Below the pieces are notes generated by a model that was not told where the DNA came from, searched no databases, and was given only the letters and a program-made list of their open reading frames with translations. From positions 1 to 45,795 of the forward strand of contig CANQAT010000003.1 of the NCBI GenBank assembly GCA_947588925.1: a DNA stretch of 45,795 nucleotides. The letters are read 5' to 3'. The stretch comes from an uncultured Bacilli bacterium. GTDB lineage: Bacteria > Bacillota_I > Bacilli_A > RF39 > UBA660. How positions within the stretch are numbered: the stretch's first letter is position 1; every line of letters starts with the position of its first letter. Both the position numbers and the translations under genes were made by a program. Positions 42,455 through 45,795 of this stretch are shown here, one piece after another.

Positions 42455-45400
42455 AATTTCAAGAATTAGATAAAAGAAAAAATAGTGAGGTAGAAAGCTC
42501 ATTAACAGAGAAGTTTTTAAGTGAGGATTTACTTGAAGAGACAATAGAAAATAGAAAGAATAGTGAAAACTTTGTGTTCTATGATGGACCTGCAACTGCA
42601 AATGGAATGCCCGGTATTCACCACATGCTTGCTAAACTACTTAAGGATACTTTCTGTAAATATAAAACCATGAAAGGATATAGAGTACTTAGAAAAGTAG
42701 GATGGGATACACATGGACTTCCTGTTGAAGTACAAGTAGAAAAAGAACTTGGATTTAGTGGTAAAGGCGATATAGAGAAGTATGGTATAAAAGAATTCAA
42801 TAAAAAGTGTAAAGAAAGCGTATGGAAAAATGAAGCAGCGTTCAAAGACTTTACAAACAAAATGGGACAGTTTATAGATTTAAAAAATCCATATATAACT
42901 TATGATAATAACTATATTGAAACAGAGTGGTGGATACTTAAAAAATTCTTTGATGAAGGATTAATCTATAACGGACTTAAAATACTTCCATACTGTCCTA
43001 GATGTGGTACAGGTCTTGCAAGTCATGAGGTTGCGCAAGGTTATAAAGAGATTACTGTTAATACTGTAACAGTTCCATTTAAAGTAAAGAGTATGGAAAA
43101 TACTTATTTACTTATTTGGACAACAACACCTTGGACACTTATGTCTAATGTTGCCGCATGTGTAAACCCAAATGAAAAATATGTAAAGTGCTTATCTAAA
43201 GGTTATAACTTTATAGTTGCAGAAAAACTAGCTAAAAAAGTATTAGGCGATGAGTTTGAAGTAGTAGAAGAGTATATGGGTAAGGATTTAGAATACTTAG
43301 AGTATGAACAATATATGCCAATACTTAAAGTAAATAAAAAGGCATTCTATGTAACTTGTGATGAGTATGTAACTATGGAAGATGGTACAGGTATAGTACA
43401 CATTGCTCCTGCGTTTGGACAGGACGACTACGAAGTAGGTCTTAAATATGATCTTCCAGTACTTAATCCAGTTGACGAGAACGGTTGTTATAAAGAAGGT
43501 CCTTGGAAAGGTAGACTTGTTGTAGATAGTGAACTTGAAATAGAGATAATCAAATATTTAGCTGAACAAGATAAAATATTTAAAAAGCAAAAGATGGTAC
43601 ACAATTATCCACACTGTTGGAGATGTAAAACTCCACTTGTATACTATTCTAAGCCAAGTTTGTATATAAAAGTTACTGCTTTTAAAGATAAGATAATAGA
43701 AGCTAATAAAACAGTTAATTGGTATCCAGATTATGTAGGAGAAAAAAGATTTGGTAACTGGCTTGAAAACTTAAACGACTGGGCAATATCAAGAAATAGA
43801 TACTGGGGAACTCCAATTCCACTTTGGGAATGTGAATGCGGTCATAAAGTAATGATAGGTTCACGTAAAGAGTTGGTAGAAAAAGCAATAGAAGATATAG
43901 ATGAGACTATAGAATTACATAGACCATATGTAGATGATATACATATTAAATGCGAGAAGTGTGGTAAACCTATGACAAGAGTTAAAGAGGTTATGGACTG
44001 TTGGTTTGATTCAGGTTCAATGCCTTTTGCTCAGTACCACTACCCATTTGAAAACAAAGAACTATTTGAAAGTCAATTCCCAGCTGATTTCATCAGTGAA
44101 GGCATAGACCAAACAAGAGGATGGTTCTATTCATTACTTGTAATATCTACATTCTTAACAGGTAAAAGTCCATATAAAAATGTACTTGTAAATGATTTAA
44201 TAACTGATAAATTTGGGCAGAAGATGCACAAGAGTAAGGGTAATGCAGTTGAGCCATTTACAGTATTAAATAAGTATGGAGCAGACCCAATTAGATGGTA
44301 TATGCTATATGCCTCACCAGTTTGGACGCCACTTAGATTTGATGAAGATGGTATAAAAGAAGTAGATTCTAAATTCTTTAGTACTCTTAAAAACACTTAT
44401 ACATTCTTTATGATGTATGCAAATATTGATAATATAGACCCAAAAGAATATGAAATAGACTATAAAGATTTAGATGAAATAGATAAATGGTTGATATCTA
44501 AATATAATAAACTTGTTAAAAATGTAACTCTTGCTATGGATAGATATGACCTTACATATACGACAAGAGAAATACAAAACTTTGTATCAGAGGATTTGTC
44601 TAACTGGTATATAAGACGTAATAGAAGAAGATTTTGGGCAAGCGAGAACGATACATCTAAACTTGCAGTATATAAAGTTACTTACGATATATTAAAAGGT
44701 GTTTGTAAGTTAATCGCTCCAATCGCACCATTTACAAGTGAAGAGATTTATACTAAATTAACAGGTGAGAAGTCAGTACATTTAGCAGATTATCCAACAT
44801 ATGATGAAAAACTAATAAATGAAAAAATAGAAGCTAGAATGGATTTAGTAAGAGATTTAATAAGTCTTGGTAGAAATATAAGAGAAGAAGTTAAAATAAA
44901 AGTTAGACAACCTTTAAGTGAAGCTTTAATAGATGCTAAAAACAAGTCTTTAATAAGTGATTTAAAAGACCTTATTAAAGAAGAGTTAAATGTTAAAGAA
45001 GTTAAGTTTATAAGTGATGTTGAAAACTATATGAACTTTAGTGTTAAACCAAACTTTAAAGAAGTAGGTAAGGTATTTGGACCTCTTATGAAAGAATTCC
45101 AAGATAAATTAACTCATCTTTCAACAAGTGATATAACTAAATTAAAAAATGGCGAAGTAATAAAAATGACAATTGGGGATAAACAGTACGATATAGATCT
45201 TAATATGGTAGATATCAAAACTGAATCTAAAGAAGGATTTGATGTTGCAACAGATACAAATAATTTCATAATACTTAATACAGAACTTACAAATGATTTA
45301 GTTATGGAAGGTATTGCAAGAGAGCTTGTATCTAAAGTACAAAACTTAAGAAAAGCAAAAGACTTTGATATCGCAGATAGAATAATTTTGTATTACAACG

Positions 45401-45552
45401 GTGATGATGAAGTAACTGAAGCAGTAACTAAGTTTGACGAATTTATCAAAAATGAGACATTGTCTGTTGATATAGTTGTTAAGTTTAATCTAAAAGAAGA
45501 AGTAGACTTAAATGGTCATACAACATATATTGATGTAGAAAAGAAAAATTAG
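42451..45552 (+). CDS. ileS: Isoleucine-tRNA ligase, eukaryote-like (type 2) form
   Basis: This 1033-aa class I synthetase charges tRNA-Ile. The HIGH motif reads GIHH (55-58) in GPATANGMPGIHHMLAK and the KMSKS motif reads KMHKSKG (591-597). Editing-domain signatures (WTTTPWTL, then GTGIVHIAPAFGQDDY) are present. Motifs such as GHGL-like DTHGLPVEVQVEKELG and the HKSKGN loop fit the type 2 group related to eukaryotic enzymes rather than the type 1 form of most Bacilli; type 2 enzymes are generally insensitive to mupirocin. It is controlled by the T-box upstream of its partner gene. A terminator overlaps its stop. Confidence 0.95.
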   Translation: MKFQELDKRKNSEVESSLTEKFLSEDLLEETIENRKNSENFVFYDGPATANGMPGIHHMLAKLLKDTFCKYKTMKGYRVLRKVGWDTHGLPVEVQVEKELGFSGKGDIEKYGIKEFNKKCKESVWKNEAAFKDFTNKMGQFIDLKNPYITYDNNYIETEWWILKKFFDEGLIYNGLKILPYCPRCGTGLASHEVAQGYKEITVNTVTVPFKVKSMENTYLLIWTTTPWTLMSNVAACVNPNEKYVKCLSKGYNFIVAEKLAKKVLGDEFEVVEEYMGKDLEYLEYEQYMPILKVNKKAFYVTCDEYVTMEDGTGIVHIAPAFGQDDYEVGLKYDLPVLNPVDENGCYKEGPWKGRLVVDSELEIEIIKYLAEQDKIFKKQKMVHNYPHCWRCKTPLVYYSKPSLYIKVTAFKDKIIEANKTVNWYPDYVGEKRFGNWLENLNDWAISRNRYWGTPIPLWECECGHKVMIGSRKELVEKAIEDIDETIELHRPYVDDIHIKCEKCGKPMTRVKEVMDCWFDSGSMPFAQYHYPFENKELFESQFPADFISEGIDQTRGWFYSLLVISTFLTGKSPYKNVLVNDLITDKFGQKMHKSKGNAVEPFTVLNKYGADPIRWYMLYASPVWTPLRFDEDGIKEVDSKFFSTLKNTYTFFMMYANIDNIDPKEYEIDYKDLDEIDKWLISKYNKLVKNVTLAMDRYDLTYTTREIQNFVSEDLSNWYIRRNRRRFWASENDTSKLAVYKVTYDILKGVCKLIAPIAPFTSEEIYTKLTGEKSVHLADYPTYDEKLINEKIEARMDLVRDLISLGRNIREEVKIKVRQPLSEALIDAKNKSLISDLKDLIKEELNVKEVKFISDVENYMNFSVKPNFKEVGKVFGPLMKEFQDKLTHLSTSDITKLKNGEVIKMTIGDKQYDIDLNMVDIKTESKEGFDVATDTNNFIILNTELTNDLVMEGIARELVSKVQNLRKAKDFDIADRIILYYNGDDEVTEAVTKFDEFIKNETLSVDIVVKFNLKEEVDLNGHTTYIDVEKKN

Positions 45553-45568
45553 GGAAACCTAATTTTTT
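45544..45568 (+). terminator. Intrinsic terminator after ileS
   Basis: AAAAATTAGG / CCTAATTTTT with a GAAA loop, overlapping the stop codon. Confidence 0.8.
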
Positions 45569-45599
45569 CGTTCTTAAAATGTGTATAACCTGTTAGAAA

Positions 45600-45640
45600 T
45601 GTGAAAGATTTGTGAAAATTTTGTGCATTTTTTGTGAAAT
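45600..45640 (+). repeat. 11-nt-spaced TGTG repeats
   Basis: TGTG occurs at 45600, 45611, 45622 and 45633, exactly 11 bases apart, three times as TGTGAAA. It lies in the leader region between ileS and the next gene. Confidence 0.7.
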
Positions 45641-45722
45641 TTTCATTTTTTTTAAATTTTTTGAGGAAAAAAAAAGGAAATTCGAAAGTTTTGTAGAATG
45701 ATATATATAGGAGGTACGGAAA

Positions 45723-45743
45723 ATGATTTTTAGTTTAGGATGA
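45723..45743 (+). CDS. Possible six-codon mini-ORF
   Basis: ATG ATT TTT AGT TTA GGA TGA follows a perfect AGGAGG 8 bases upstream. It may be a leader peptide for the gene starting at 45787 or just the remnant of a start region. It would run on four codons to a TAG if TGA were read through. Confidence 0.35.
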   Translation: MIFSLG

Positions 45744-45786
45744 GTAGTTTGCTAGTAAAAGAATAAGAAGGAAAGAAAGGAGATAT

Positions 45787-45795
45787 ATGTTAGAA
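45787..45795 (+). CDS. Start of next gene (3' partial)
   Basis: Three codons (Met-Leu-Glu) follow AAAGGAG with good spacing before the window ends. Nothing can be said of the product. Confidence 0.5.

Noticed and set aside
45580-45588. DnaA-box-like TGTGTATAA near the right end
   Set aside because: It is a single imperfect match without a cluster or nearby dnaA/dnaN, so an origin is not supported.
45741-45743. TGA read as tryptophan (mycoplasma-like code)
   Set aside because: TGG is used for Trp throughout, and the genes ending at 17723 and 38903 stop at TGA in the expected place.
1-45795. A local DGR reverse transcriptase or template repeat
   Set aside because: No reading frame has RT-like motifs and no GC-rich, AAC-rich partner of 7390-7503 was seen on either strand.

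Overview
The window is AT-rich, densely coded DNA from a Gram-positive member of the Bacillota. PolC-type DNA polymerase III, SepF, a DivIVA-family protein, an isoleucine T-box and strong TTGACA/TATAAT promoters all fit class Bacilli. A spore protease (gpr) and a SpoVIF-like protein suggest endospore formation. A choloylglycine (bile salt) hydrolase suggests an animal gut. I would guess an uncultured gut Bacilli lineage, but the order cannot be fixed from this sequence alone. The standard bacterial code with TGA as stop fits the genes read here.

Positions 1-10115 form a surface-protein island built on a shared prepilin N-terminus (GFTLIELLAVIVILAII type). It holds a 5'-truncated prepilin fused to a formylglycine-generating-enzyme (FGE)/C-type-lectin-like domain, a second such fusion, a prepilin fused to BspA/DUF285-type leucine-rich repeats, and a short prepilin-like protein. 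Housekeeping genes (nfo, a class B PBP, rpmG, efp) lie between them. The second FGE fusion ends in a GC-rich, adenine-poor segment with the codon signature of a diversity-generating retroelement (DGR) variable region, yet no reverse transcriptase or template repeat is visible. The LRR gene has a run of 16 G as the spacer between its -35 and -10 boxes, the layout of a phase-variable promoter. Together they suggest a locus that varies both the sequence and the expression of surface proteins.

Positions 10118-17860 hold an unrecognised acidic coiled-coil protein, polC, remnants of a decayed gene, and a DUF3800 gene. Directly after the DUF3800 gene is a candidate structured RNA of about 95 nt with its own promoter and terminator.

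Positions 17861-32187 are mostly envelope functions: a polytopic membrane protein, three ABC transporters of fused ATPase-FtsX type (two are a recent tandem duplication), a bile salt hydrolase, three lipoproteins, a small membrane protein and a DUF4143 ATPase with a candidate operator.

Positions 32190-38133 hold rpsT, gpr, a tandem triplet of pilin genes each with its own promoter and terminator, der, an O-antigen ligase/polymerase-like membrane protein and spoVIF-like.

Positions 38191-40222 hold a NUDIX gene and a second, broken NUDIX copy split by a segment carrying a DUF1016/PDDEXK nuclease. Positions 40322-45552 hold sepF, divIVA, and a T-box-controlled pair of a CaCA cation antiporter and ileS. 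The window ends in a leader with 11-nt-spaced repeats, a possible mini-ORF and the first codons of another gene.
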